From Streptantibioticus_A sp037034305 (GTDB taxonomy: Bacteria > Actinomycetota > Actinomycetes > Streptomycetales > Streptomycetaceae): a stretch of DNA of 64,000 bases. Position numbers and translations under genes: made by a program. A model generated the notes under the pieces. It did no database searches, was not told where the DNA came from, and worked only from the letters and a program-made list of their open reading frames with translations. The stretch covers positions 186,001 to 250,000 of the forward strand of contig JBAGJY010000005.1 in the NCBI GenBank assembly GCA_037034305.1. The letters are read 5' to 3'. Below, piece after piece: positions 42,889 to 50,924 of the stretch (the stretch's first letter is position 1; each line of letters begins with the position of its first letter).

Positions 42889-43704
42889 ATGGTGCGGCAG
42901 GGGATTCGGGCAGCCAACGGGCGCGTGGTGGCGACGACGGTGGCGGCCCTGGCCGGGGCGGGGCTGCTGGCCGGATGGTGGAGCGCCCAGGCGGGCGAGC
43001 CGACCGGCGCGGCGCCCAGGCCCGCCCCGCCCTCCGCGTCCGTCCGCGCGCCGATCACCGGCCAGACCTCCAGCCCGGATCCGGCGCTGCCCGCGCCCAA
43101 GGTCAACATGGACATCGCGCACGCCAGCGAGAACGGGGGCAGGGCCGTCAACATCACCATCGACGACGGCCCCGACCCGACGTGGACACCCAAGATCCTC
43201 AAGGTGCTCAAGGACAACGGCGTCAAGGCGACCTTCTGCATGATCGGCCCGCAGGCCGCGGCCCACCCCGATCTGGTCAGGGCGGTGGTGGCGGACGGCC
43301 ACCGGCTGTGCGACCACTCGGTGTCGCACGACACGAGGATGGACCACAAGCCCGACGGCTACCAGAAGCAGCAGATCCTGGACGCCGCCAAGGACATCGA
43401 GAAGGCCTCAGGCGGGGTCGCGCCGATGTACTACCGGGCGCCCGGCGGCGCCTTCACCCCGTACAGCAGGCAGATCGCCGCGGCGGCCGGGCTGCGGCCG
43501 CTGGGCTGGAACGTCGACAGCAAGGACTTCGAGAAGCCGGGCACCGCCACCATCGTGCGCACGGTGCTGGGCGAGTTGAAGAACGGCCCCACGATCCTCT
43601 TCCACGACGGCGGCGGCAACCGCGCCGAGACAGTAGCCGCGTTGGAGCGGCTACTGCCCCAACTGAGGCAGGACGGCTACGCGTTCGGCTTCCCCGTCCG
43701 CTGA
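42889..43704 (+). CDS. polysaccharide deacetylase (NodB domain), exported
   Basis: A 271-residue family 4 carbohydrate esterase. A single N-terminal membrane segment (about residues 13-30, VVATTVAALAGAGLLAGWW) with no clear cleavage site is followed by a Pro/Ala-rich linker and the NodB domain from about residue 85. The motifs are NITIDDGPD (metal and base Asp), CDHSVSHDT (metal His pair), YYRAPGGAF and TILFHDGGGNR. It probably deacetylates peptidoglycan or another wall glycan outside the cell. The ATG at 42889 has GGGG upstream. Divergence from a cell-envelope type two-component operon suggests that system may control it. Confidence 0.5.
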   Translation: MVRQGIRAANGRVVATTVAALAGAGLLAGWWSAQAGEPTGAAPRPAPPSASVRAPITGQTSSPDPALPAPKVNMDIAHASENGGRAVNITIDDGPDPTWTPKILKVLKDNGVKATFCMIGPQAAAHPDLVRAVVADGHRLCDHSVSHDTRMDHKPDGYQKQQILDAAKDIEKASGGVAPMYYRAPGGAFTPYSRQIAAAAGLRPLGWNVDSKDFEKPGTATIVRTVLGELKNGPTILFHDGGGNRAETVAALERLLPQLRQDGYAFGFPVR

Positions 43705-43738
43705 GCGCTCCGCTCGGAGTGCGCCGATGTGCCCCGTC

Positions 43739-43799
43739 GATCGTCTGCGGCACCGTTGTGGCTGGTCGCGCAGTTCCCCGCGCCCCTTCAGGGCGCTGC
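43739..43799 (+). repeat. dispersed intergenic repeat, family A, copy 1
   Basis: A 61-bp element containing GTGGCTGGTCGCGCAG and the hairpin-forming GCGCCCCTTCAGGGCGC. It matches 50597-50657 at about 50 of 61 positions in the same orientation. The position right after the deacetylase stop suggests a repetitive intergenic hairpin element rather than a gene. Confidence 0.5.
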
Positions 43800-43835
43800 C
43801 GACCCACAGCGAACTTCGCCCTACCTGCCCAGCGC

Positions 43836-43858
43836 GGACCCCGACTCCGTCGGGGTCC
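43836..43858. terminator. perfect hairpin between deacetylase and ogt
   Basis: GGACCCCGAC (43836-43845) pairs with GTCGGGGTCC (43849-43858) around a three-base loop. It lies in the 258-bp gap between convergent genes, together with one copy of each repeat family; no gene is seen there. Confidence 0.5.
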
Positions 43859-43896
43859 GGGAGCTTGCCCCCTGAAAACATCCGCCGCGACGGCGA
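43859..43896 (+). repeat. dispersed intergenic repeat, family B, copy 2
   Basis: GGGAGCTTGCCCCC (43859-43872) then CCGCCGCGACGGCGA (43882-43896), identical to both blocks at 31633-31669 with one base more between them. A related GGGGGCTTGCCCCC occurs in the hairpin at 46260-46279. Confidence 0.5.
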
Positions 43897-43962
43897 ACAC
43901 CCCCACGGCGCAGAGCGGCGGCCCGAACCGACCGCACCCCCGGCCGAAGCGGGCCGCAGGCC

Positions 43963-44451
43963 TCAGAGCACGCCCTCCAGGGTGAGCAGCGCGCGCTTGC
44001 GGTCCAGGCCGCCCGCGTAGCCGGTGAGGGAGCCGTCGGAGCCGATGACGCGATGGCACGGCCGGATGATCATCAGCGGGTTGGCGCCGACGGCGCCCCC
44101 GATGGCTCGCACCGCCCCGGGCGAGCCCGCCCTGGCGGACAGCTCGCGGTAGGTGACGGTACTGCCGTACGGGATGGTGTCCAGCGCCGACCACACCCGT
44201 TCGCGGAAGGGGGTGCCACGCGGCGCGAGCGGCAGGTCGAAGTCCCGCAACTCGCCCGCGAAGTAGGCCTTCAGCTGCCGTTCCGCCTCGGTGAACGGCG
44301 TCGGATCACGCCGCCACCCCGGCTGTACCGCCACCTCGCCGCGCTGCCCCCGCACGCTGGCGGCGGTCAACGCGAAGCCGCGGTCGGGGTCTTCCTCGCC
44401 GACGAGGGTCAACTCGCCGAGCGGGCTGTCGATCGTGGTGTAGACGGTCAT
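43963..44451 (-). CDS. ogt: O6-methylguanine-DNA methyltransferase
   Basis: A 162-residue suicide methyltransferase that removes methyl groups from O6-methylguanine. The active-site Cys132 is in IIRPCHRVIG, preceded by the helix-turn-helix AIGGAVGANP and followed by GSLTGYAGGLDRKRALL. Length is normal for Ogt. The ATG at 44451 overlaps the stop of the Ada-AlkA gene by four bases (ATGA), so the two repair enzymes are made together. Confidence 0.5.
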   Translation of the reverse strand: MTVYTTIDSPLGELTLVGEEDPDRGFALTAASVRGQRGEVAVQPGWRRDPTPFTEAERQLKAYFAGELRDFDLPLAPRGTPFRERVWSALDTIPYGSTVTYRELSARAGSPGAVRAIGGAVGANPLMIIRPCHRVIGSDGSLTGYAGGLDRKRALLTLEGVL

Positions 44452-45899
44452 GGTGTTTCGATCCTGTTCTCGTGCGGGGTCGCGGCCCACAGGTGGCGTA
44501 GCGCGTACGACCGCCAGGGGCGCCAGGCGTTCGCCGCCCGCGGGGTGATGTCCGGGGTGGGCAGGAAGACGTCCGGATCGCCGAGTGCGCGCATCCGGAC
44601 GTATCCGGCCGTCCACTCGTCGACACCGGGCAGCGCGAGCAGCGCGCGGTGCGCCCGCGCGCGGTCCGCTCCGGGGTCGAGGCAGAGCGTGCCGTCGGCC
44701 AGCGCCGCCGCCAGCTCGGGCACCGGCTCCGGCAGTTCGGCGGGGTCGGCCGCGGCCAGGGCGCTCGCGGCCGGGAAGAGACGGGTGAGGCCGCCGTCGG
44801 GCCCGCCCGGCAGCGGTTCGCCGTACCGGGTCACCAGCGCGGCCGTACGGTCCGGCCGGGCGCCGAGCACGGCGCACACCGCCAGTTCGTGCGGATCGGC
44901 CGCGCCCGGCGACCGCAGCCCGGGCGCGGCCTGTACCAGTGGGGCCAGCAGCGGATCGGCGCCCAGTGTCGCGGCGACCGCCTCCGGGTCGGCGTCCAGG
45001 TCGAACAGGCGGCGCATCCGCTGCACGGCCGTGGTCAGGTCCCGCAGGTCGGCCAGCCGCAGTCGGCACTCCAGCCAGCGGCCCTCGGCGGCCTTCGGCC
45101 CGGGCTCGTCGACCTCGGCGATCCCCACGCCGTACGGCAGCCGCAGCGTGCGGCGGTAGGTGCGGGCGCCGGGCTGGCCGGTGATCTCCTCGACGCCGGG
45201 TACCGCCCGCCGGGCGAGCAGGTCGAACACGTTCGGGTCGTGCGGTCCGCGGTGCGCGAGCCGCAGCGGTACTCCGGCGGCGGGCACCGCGGGGGTGCCG
45301 GGGGCCGCACCGGGTGGCGGTCCGGCCGCGGCGCGCTGGCCGCGGGTCACGGCGCGCAGCTGGCTGGGGGTACGGGCGTAGATCTCCCGCATCGAGTCGT
45401 TGAACTGCCGTACGCTCGCGAACCCGGCCGCGAAGGCGACCTGGGTCACCGGCAGGTCGGTGGTCTGCAGCAACACCCGCGCGGCCTGCGCGCGCTGGGC
45501 GCGGGCCAGCGCGACCGGGCCCGCGCCGACCTCGGCGGTGAGCTGCCGGTGCACCTGGCGGGCGCTGTAGCCGAGCCGGGCGGCCAGTCCGGCGACGCCG
45601 TCCCGGTCCACGATCCCGTCACGGATCAGCCGCATCGCCCGGCCGACCAGGTCCGCCCTGACGTCCCACTCCGGCGAGCCGGGCACCGCGTCCGGGCGGC
45701 AGCGGCGGCAGGCGCGGTAGCCAGCGCCCTGCGCCGCGGCGGCCGTCGGGTAGAAGGTGACGTTCTCCTGCTTGGGGGTCACCGCCGGGCAGCTCGGACG
45801 GCAGTAGATGCCGGTGGTGCGCACGGCGGTGAAGAACACCCCGTCGAACCGGCTGTCCCGGCTGCGTACCGCTTGGTATCCGGTCTCCACGTCAATCAC
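44448..45899 (-). CDS. alkA: Ada/AlkA fusion: methylation sensor plus 3-methyladenine glycosylase
   Basis: A 483-residue fusion. The N-terminal Ada zinc domain (to about 80) has TTGIYCRPSCPA and YRACRRCRPD, where Cys33 would be the methyl-phosphotriester acceptor. An AraC-type DNA-binding domain follows (VAGLAARLGYSARQVHRQL, VTQVAFAAGFASVRQFNDSM). From about residue 200 an AlkA N-terminal domain and HhH-GPD glycosylase follow (LLALPGVDEWTAGYVRMRAL), with the catalytic Asp in FLPTPDITPR. It removes alkylated bases and, once methylated, probably activates its own operon. The start is GTG at 45899. The fused form is common in actinobacteria. Confidence 0.5.
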   Translation of the reverse strand: MIDVETGYQAVRSRDSRFDGVFFTAVRTTGIYCRPSCPAVTPKQENVTFYPTAAAAQGAGYRACRRCRPDAVPGSPEWDVRADLVGRAMRLIRDGIVDRDGVAGLAARLGYSARQVHRQLTAEVGAGPVALARAQRAQAARVLLQTTDLPVTQVAFAAGFASVRQFNDSMREIYARTPSQLRAVTRGQRAAAGPPPGAAPGTPAVPAAGVPLRLAHRGPHDPNVFDLLARRAVPGVEEITGQPGARTYRRTLRLPYGVGIAEVDEPGPKAAEGRWLECRLRLADLRDLTTAVQRMRRLFDLDADPEAVAATLGADPLLAPLVQAAPGLRSPGAADPHELAVCAVLGARPDRTAALVTRYGEPLPGGPDGGLTRLFPAASALAAADPAELPEPVPELAAALADGTLCLDPGADRARAHRALLALPGVDEWTAGYVRMRALGDPDVFLPTPDITPRAANAWRPWRSYALRHLWAATPHENRIETP

Positions 45900-46127
45900 A
45901 GGACCCAGTCTGCGCCACCGCGGGACCGCCGACTGGCGGGAATCGGACGTCGCCGTCGGGCCGCGGATCTGACGGACTCCACCCCGTACGACGGCCGGGA
46001 ACAGACTTGCGGGGGAGAAGGGGTGTGAAATCGCGGTGCGAGGGAAAGTCACGGACACGCAGAAACGGTGAAGCCCGCGTGAAGCGAGGGCCAACTGCCA
46101 GCCATGATCCACCCGTTGGAGGAACGC

Positions 46128-46253
46128 ATGGTGTACAGCGTCGTACTCGGCATCGTGATCGTCGCGCTCGGCGTGGGCAGCGTGGTCTACACGTTCTGGC
46201 ACGAGGGCAGCCCGCTCACCGCCCGCAAGCGTCGGCACAACGGCGCGGGCTGA
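46128..46253 (+). CDS. 41-residue single-span membrane miniprotein
   Basis: A short gene with strong support from GGAGGA five to nine bases before the ATG. The protein starts MVYSVVLGIVIVALGVGSVV, a hydrophobic span of about 20 residues, and continues YTFWHEGSPLTARKRRHNG, a basic tail. The small size, single span and positive-inside tail suggest a membrane-inserted peptide that modulates another membrane protein. It is followed seven bases later by a perfect hairpin, so it forms its own transcription unit. The 228 bp before it (45900-46127), divergent from alkA, would hold both promoters. Confidence 0.5.
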   Translation: MVYSVVLGIVIVALGVGSVVYTFWHEGSPLTARKRRHNGAG

Positions 46254-46259
46254 GGGTGG

Positions 46260-46279
46260 CCCGGGGGCTTGCCCCCGGG
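46260..46279 (+). terminator. hairpin after the miniprotein gene
   Basis: CCCGGGGGC-TT-GCCCCCGGG is a perfect 9-bp stem with a two-base loop, directly after the 41-residue gene. The core is related to repeat family B. The next 100 bases hold no gene before the convergent rsgA stop. Confidence 0.5.
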
Positions 46280-46384
46280 ACCAGCACGGCAGCGCCCTGG
46301 AGGGGACGCGGGAAACCGGGCGCCCAGCCACCGCGGTGCCGCGGGTGACCGACGGCCCGTCACCGCCCCCCCCCAGCGCAGCGC

Positions 46385-47461
46385 TCAGCGCGGAGCGCGC
46401 CCCCGCTTCGCCTCGGCCGCGGCGCGGCCCTGCGCGGACCGCCGCTTCCACTCGCGCCGCTGCTCGGCGCGTAGGCGCGCGTCCGTGCGCGCCGCGATCC
46501 ACGCGTTCTCCCGCAGCAGCTTGCGGTAGCTCTCCCAGCGCCGGTGCGACAGCGTGCCGTCCGCCAGCGCCGCGAGCACACCGCAGCCCGGTTCCGCCAC
46601 GTGCGCGCAGTCGTGGAACCGGCAGTCGCGGGCCAACTCCTCGATCTCGGTGAAGACCTGCGACACCCCGGTCTCCGCGTCCCACATGCCGACACCACGC
46701 AACCCGGGTGTGTCGATCAGCACTCCGCCGCCGGGCAGCGGGAGCAGGTCCCGGGTGGTCGTGGTGTGCCTGCCCTTGCCGTCCGCGTCGCGGATCTCCC
46801 GTACCCGCTGCGTCGGCGTCCCCGACAGGGCGTTGGTGAGGGTGGACTTGCCCGCGCCGGACTGGCCGAGCAGGACGCAGGTGCCGCCGGACAGGATCGC
46901 GGTGAGGACGTCGAGGCCCGCGCCGGTGTGCGCGCTCACCGCGAGCACCTGGACGCCGGGCGCCGCGGCCTCGGTGTCGGCGAGCAGATGACCGAGGTCC
47001 GCATCCGGCACCAGATCGCACTTGGTGAGCACCACGAGCGGCTGCGCTCCGCTCTCCCAGGCGAGGGCGAGGAACCGTTCGATCCGGCCGAGATCGAGTT
47101 CGGCGGCGAGTGACACGGCGATCAGGGCGTGGTCGACGTTGGCCACCAGCACCTGTCCCTCGGAGCGGCGGGTCGTGGTGTTGCGGACGACGGCGTTGGT
47201 GCGCGGCAGCAGGGCCCGCACCAGTGCGGGGTCGCGGCCGAGTTCGAGCGCCGCCCAGTCTCCGGTGCACACCCACTTCAGCGGGTCGGGCGAGGAGACG
47301 GGCGCGATGGAGGCCGTGACCAGGCCGTGCGGGGTGGCGGCGGCGCACAGGTCGCCGTACACCCGCACGATGCGGGCCGGTACCAGTCCCTCGGCGGCGT
47401 GGGGAGCGAACGCGGTGTCAAGCGCGCTGTGCCAACCGTATGCGGAAAGCGGGGAGTTCAC
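46385..47461 (-). CDS. rsgA: RsgA, ribosome small-subunit-dependent GTPase
   Basis: A 358-residue circularly permuted GTPase that helps late 30S maturation. The motif order is G4 (TKCDLV), G1 (LLGQSGAGKSTLTNAL), then G3 (DTPGLRGVG), as expected. An N-terminal OB fold and a C-terminal zinc domain (CRFHDCAHVAEPGCGV) are present. The GTG at 47461 is chosen, with GAAGG about nine bases upstream; a TTG at 47470 would leave no spacing. An upstream ORF with a stronger ribosome site overlaps this start in another frame. Confidence 0.5.
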   Translation of the reverse strand: MNSPLSAYGWHSALDTAFAPHAAEGLVPARIVRVYGDLCAAATPHGLVTASIAPVSSPDPLKWVCTGDWAALELGRDPALVRALLPRTNAVVRNTTTRRSEGQVLVANVDHALIAVSLAAELDLGRIERFLALAWESGAQPLVVLTKCDLVPDADLGHLLADTEAAAPGVQVLAVSAHTGAGLDVLTAILSGGTCVLLGQSGAGKSTLTNALSGTPTQRVREIRDADGKGRHTTTTRDLLPLPGGGVLIDTPGLRGVGMWDAETGVSQVFTEIEELARDCRFHDCAHVAEPGCGVLAALADGTLSHRRWESYRKLLRENAWIAARTDARLRAEQRREWKRRSAQGRAAAEAKRGRAPR

Positions 47462-47549
47462 GATGGTCAACCTTCGACAAGAACGGAGTGGATGCGGTGA
47501 CTCGGTGTGCCGCCCGAACCCGGGCAGCGTGCGACACGGTGACGGTCAT
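47418..47549 (-). CDS. 43-residue ORF overlapping the rsgA start
   Basis: The ATG at 47549 is preceded by GGGAGGTGA at ideal spacing, much better than the rsgA site. The product begins MTVTVSHAARVRAAHRVTAS, is basic and has no known domain. It ends 43 bases inside rsgA in a different frame. It may be a translated leader that limits or couples rsgA translation. Coding status is not certain; the ribosome site is the main support. Confidence 0.5.
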   Translation of the reverse strand: MTVTVSHAARVRAAHRVTASTPFLSKVDHRELPAFRIRLAQRA

Positions 47550-47624
47550 CGATCTCACCTCCCGCTCTCGTCCATCAGGGCCGCGCCAACGCGCGGCCCC
47601 GTTCAGCCGTTGACGTCAGCGACG

Positions 47625-48884
47625 CTACGCATCGTCCGATCCGCCGTCCACCGGATTTTCCCCCGCGCCGTTCGCCGGGGACGCGCCGTTCGCCGGAGGC
47701 GCGCCGTTCGCCGGAGGCGCGCCGTTCGCCGGAGGCGCGCCGTTCGCCGGGGGGCGGCCCCTGCGCCGTGTGCGTAGCCGGGCGCGCAGGTTCCGGTGCG
47801 GAAGGAAGTGCGCCCAGCGCTCCGGGAACTCGGCGGGCGGCTCGTCCGCGGGGCCGATCTCGTCGTCGGGGCTCTCGTGGTTGGCGGCGCGCCGGGCCTC
47901 GGCGCGGGCCACCACCTCCTCGGCCGCCCGCTCGTTCTCCCGCTCCCGTTCGGCGCGGGCCGCCGCGGTGGCCACCGAGGGCCAGATCCGGTCGATGGCC
48001 GCGTTGACGGCCGCGCCGACCAGTACCGCGAACGCCGAGACGCCGATCCACAGCAGCACCGCCACCGGCGCGGCGAGCGATCCGTAGATCGTCGGCCCCT
48101 CGACGGTGTGGGTGAGGTAGATGCGCAGCAGGAAGCTGCCCAGCACCCACATCAGCAGCGCGACCAGCGCGCCCGGCATGTCCTCGATCCACCGCGAGCG
48201 CACCGGCACGGACACGTGGTACAGCGTGGTCAGGAAGGCGATGGACAGCACCAGCACCACCGGCCAGTACAGGGCGTCCACGATCGCCGCGCTGTGCGGG
48301 ATCAGGCTGACCACCGCCTCGGGGCCCGCGACCAGCAGCGGCAGCACGATGGCACCGACGACCAGGGCGACGCAGTAGAGCAGGAAGGCCAGCAGCCGGG
48401 TGCGGACGATGCCGCGGCGCCCCTCCAGCCCGTACATGATGGTGATGGTGTCGACGAAGACGTTCACCGCACGGGAGCCGGACCACAGGGCGATGATGAA
48501 GCCCAGCGAGATCACGTCCGCCCGGCCGGTCCGGAAGACGCTGTCGACCAGCGGCCGGACCAGCTGGTTGACGCCCTTGTCGGACAGCACCGTCGCCGAG
48601 GCGGTGAGGATGTTCTGCCGGATGTGCCCGACGGTGTCGGCGCCGATCGCCAGGTCGAGATAGCCGATGGCACCGACCAGGCCGAGCAGCAGCGGCGGCA
48701 GGGAGAGCAGCACGAAGAACGCGGCTTCGGCGGCGAGGCCGGTGACCCGGTACTCCATACACGAGTTGAAGGTGTCCTTGACCAGCAGCCAGACCAGTTT
48801 GCGTTTGGAAACGTTGCGGTAAAGGGCCCGCGCTCTGTGCAACCGTCCAGGTCTCGGCGGTGGTGTTCCCTCTGCTGCCTCCAC
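47625..48884 (-). CDS. YihY/BrkB-family membrane protein
   Basis: A 419-residue inner-membrane protein with six membrane segments of the YihY (formerly RNase BN/BrkB) family: YRVTGLAAEAAFFVLLSLPP, LGLVGAIGYL, the motif WSGSRAVNVFVDTITIMYGL, and SLAAPVAVLLWIGVSAFAVL. The acidic and basic cytoplasmic tail ends with five PPANGA-like repeats. Function is unknown. The GTG at 48884 leaves only 18 bp to the divergent AidB start; a TTG at 48842 (MHRARALYRN) is a serious alternative. The 75 bases between its stop and the upstream ORF near rsgA show nothing. Confidence 0.5.
   Translation of the reverse strand: MEAAEGTPPPRPGRLHRARALYRNVSKRKLVWLLVKDTFNSCMEYRVTGLAAEAAFFVLLSLPPLLLGLVGAIGYLDLAIGADTVGHIRQNILTASATVLSDKGVNQLVRPLVDSVFRTGRADVISLGFIIALWSGSRAVNVFVDTITIMYGLEGRRGIVRTRLLAFLLYCVALVVGAIVLPLLVAGPEAVVSLIPHSAAIVDALYWPVVLVLSIAFLTTLYHVSVPVRSRWIEDMPGALVALLMWVLGSFLLRIYLTHTVEGPTIYGSLAAPVAVLLWIGVSAFAVLVGAAVNAAIDRIWPSVATAAARAERERENERAAEEVVARAEARRAANHESPDDEIGPADEPPAEFPERWAHFLPHRNLRARLRTRRRGRPPANGAPPANGAPPANGAPPANGASPANGAGENPVDGGSDDA
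47665..47754 (-). repeat. 18-bp tandem repeat, five units, in the YihY C-terminus
   Basis: Units at 47665, 47683, 47701, 47719 and 47737 read gcgccgttcgccggaggc with changes only in the last bases of the first and last units. The three middle units are identical. They encode PPANGA repeats. Unit number should vary between strains by slippage. Confidence 0.5.
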
Positions 48885-48902
48885 CTGCCTACCGTAGCTG
48901 TC

Positions 48903-50573
48903 ATGGCTGCCCCTACACACACGGTGACCAACCAGGCTCCGCCGCTGGTCGCCTACGATGTCTACGCCTGCGACCCGGCCCTCACCGAGGGTGTCGAACG
49001 GCACGCCGCCCCGGAGCGGCTCGATGAGATCACGGCCGAGCTGAGCGAGTTGGGCCGCGCGGCGGGCTCGGCGCAGGCCCAGCGGTGGGGCGAGGAGGCG
49101 AACGCCTACCCGCCCGTGCTGCGCACCCATGACCGGTACGGGAACCGCGTCGACGAGGTCGACTTCCATCCCAGCTGGCACCGGCTGCTGGGGCACGCCG
49201 TCTCCGCGGGGCTGACGGACGCCTGGTCGCGGCCCGACGGGCATCTGCGGCGGGCCGCCGGTTTCATCACCTGGACGCAGGTCGAGGCGGGGCACGGCTG
49301 CCCGCTGTCGATGACGCACGCCGCGGTACCGACGCTGCGCCATGAGCCGTCGCTGGCCGCCGAGTGGGAGCCGCGGCTGGCCTCCCGCGTGTACGAGCCG
49401 CGGTTGCTCCCCTGGGCCGAGAAGCCCGGCGCGCTGTGCGGCATGGGCATGACGGAGAAGCAGGGCGGTTCCGACGTACGGGCGAACACCACGCGGGCCG
49501 AGCCGCTGGCCGAGGAGGGAACGTATCTGCTGACCGGGCACAAGTGGTTCTGCTCGGCGCCGATGTCCGACGCGTTCCTGGTGCTGGCCCAGGCGACCCC
49601 CTCCAAAGGAGGACAAGGGGGCCTGACCTGCTTCCTGCTGCCGCGGGTGCTGCCCGACGGGACCCGCAACACGTTCGCCGTCCAGCGGCTGAAGGACAAG
49701 CTCGGCAACCGGTCCAACGCCTCCGGCGAGGTGGAGTTCTCCGGCACCTGGGCGCGCCGGGTCGGCGAGGAGGGGCGCGGGGTCGCGACGATCATCGAGA
49801 TGGTGGCGGCCACCCGGCTGGACTGCGTCGCCGGGTCGGCGGCGATCATGCGGCAGGCGGTGGCCCAGGCCGCCCACCACACGGCACACCGGGAGGCGTT
49901 CGGCGGGCCGCTGATCGACAAGCCGCTGATGCGCAACGTACTGGCCGATCTCGCCCTGGAGTCGGAGGCGGCCACCACCACGGCGCTGCGGCTGGCGGCG
50001 AGCTACGACAGCGACAGCGAGCACGAGCGGAATCTGCGGCGGGTGGCCGTGCCGGTGGCCAAGTACTGGGTGACCAAGCGGTGTCCCGCGGTGGCGGGCG
50101 AGGCGCTGGAGTGCCTGGGCGGCAACGGGTACGTGGAGGAGTCGGGCATGCCCCGGCTGTTCCGGGAGTCGCCGCTCAACTCGATCTGGGAGGGCTCGGG
50201 CAACGTGCAGGCGCTCGACGTGCTGCGCGCGCTGCAACGTGAGCCCGACGCGCTGGGCGCGTTCCTCGGCGAGCTGGGGCTGGCCCGCGGCGCCGACCAC
50301 CGGCTGGACGCCGCGATCAAGGACCTGTTGACCGAACTGGCCGATCTGACGGGCATCGAGGCCCGCGCCCGCCGGGTGGTGGAACGCATGGCGCTGGTCC
50401 TGCAGGGCTCGCTGCTGGTGCGCTTCGCGCCCCCGCAGGTCTCCGACGCGTTCTGCGCGTCCCGACTGGGCGGCGACTGGGGCACGGCCTTCGGCACGCT
50501 GCCGCACACGCTGGACCTGGCGTCGATCGTCAACCGGGCGCGACCGGTTCCGGACGGCCGCACCGCGAGCTGA
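48903..50573 (+). CDS. aidB: AidB-like acyl-CoA dehydrogenase family protein
   Basis: A 556-residue flavoprotein of the AidB branch. The marker GMGMTEKQGGSDVRANTTRA is present, with GHKWFCSAPMSDAFLVLAQA for FAD contact, RNTFAVQRLKDKLGNRSNAS, and RLFRESPLNSIWEGSGNVQA near the end. E. coli AidB belongs to the Ada adaptive response and protects DNA from alkylation. Here Ada-AlkA and Ogt are encoded 3 kb away. The ATG at 48903 has only 18 bp to the divergent GTG, so the promoter must lie inside the neighbouring coding region or the neighbour starts later. Confidence 0.5.
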   Translation: MAAPTHTVTNQAPPLVAYDVYACDPALTEGVERHAAPERLDEITAELSELGRAAGSAQAQRWGEEANAYPPVLRTHDRYGNRVDEVDFHPSWHRLLGHAVSAGLTDAWSRPDGHLRRAAGFITWTQVEAGHGCPLSMTHAAVPTLRHEPSLAAEWEPRLASRVYEPRLLPWAEKPGALCGMGMTEKQGGSDVRANTTRAEPLAEEGTYLLTGHKWFCSAPMSDAFLVLAQATPSKGGQGGLTCFLLPRVLPDGTRNTFAVQRLKDKLGNRSNASGEVEFSGTWARRVGEEGRGVATIIEMVAATRLDCVAGSAAIMRQAVAQAAHHTAHREAFGGPLIDKPLMRNVLADLALESEAATTTALRLAASYDSDSEHERNLRRVAVPVAKYWVTKRCPAVAGEALECLGGNGYVEESGMPRLFRESPLNSIWEGSGNVQALDVLRALQREPDALGAFLGELGLARGADHRLDAAIKDLLTELADLTGIEARARRVVERMALVLQGSLLVRFAPPQVSDAFCASRLGGDWGTAFGTLPHTLDLASIVNRARPVPDGRTAS

Positions 50574-50596
50574 GCGCTCACCTGAGGTGCGGCGTT

Positions 50597-50657
50597 GATC
50601 ATCTTCGGCGCCGTCGTGGCAGGTCACGCAGCTCCTCACGCCCCTTCGGGGCGCCGC
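50597..50657 (+). repeat. dispersed intergenic repeat, family A, copy 2
   Basis: Matches 43739-43799 at about 50 of 61 positions. It contains CGCCCCTTCGGGGCG (50639-50653), a perfect hairpin where copy 1 has an imperfect one, so changes in the stem appear compensated. Confidence 0.5.
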
Positions 50658-50695
50658 CCCCCGGCGATAGGGCTGAGCTGGGAGGAAGGCCGGGG

Positions 50696-50723
50696 GGTGG
50701 TGCCGCGCCGACTCGGCACCACC
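50696..50723. terminator. hairpin downstream of aidB
   Basis: GGTGGTGCCG (50696-50705) pairs perfectly with CGGCACCACC (50714-50723) around an eight-base loop, about 120 bp after the aidB stop. It is the best terminator candidate for that gene. Confidence 0.5.
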
Positions 50724-50924
50724 CTGGGCGTCGACCGGTAGCCCCGGGGGGAGGGGGCGACAGGTGCGACTGCGCGCCACTGTCCGGCAGGCCGCCGCCG
50801 GGCGGCAACCGTTGCAGAACGTTGCACTTCTTTCCCACATACCCGGCGCGGGCCACCGCCGGAGCGGCACCATAAGGGGCAACGCGGAAAGGGCACGGGG
50901 GACGACAGCTCGGAGAGGCCGCAC

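Larger units (their letters stand above)
50574..50924. other. 351-bp intergenic region with repeat and hairpin
   Basis: No gene is seen. From left to right it holds repeat family A copy 2 (50597-50657) and a hairpin (50696-50723). It then has G-rich sequence and a more A-rich segment near 50810-50890 (GCAGAACGTTGCAC), which probably contains the promoter of the GAF regulator gene. Confidence 0.5.

Noticed and set aside
47665..47754. CRISPR array
   Set aside because: Units are contiguous 18-bp tandem repeats without spacers and lie inside a coding frame.
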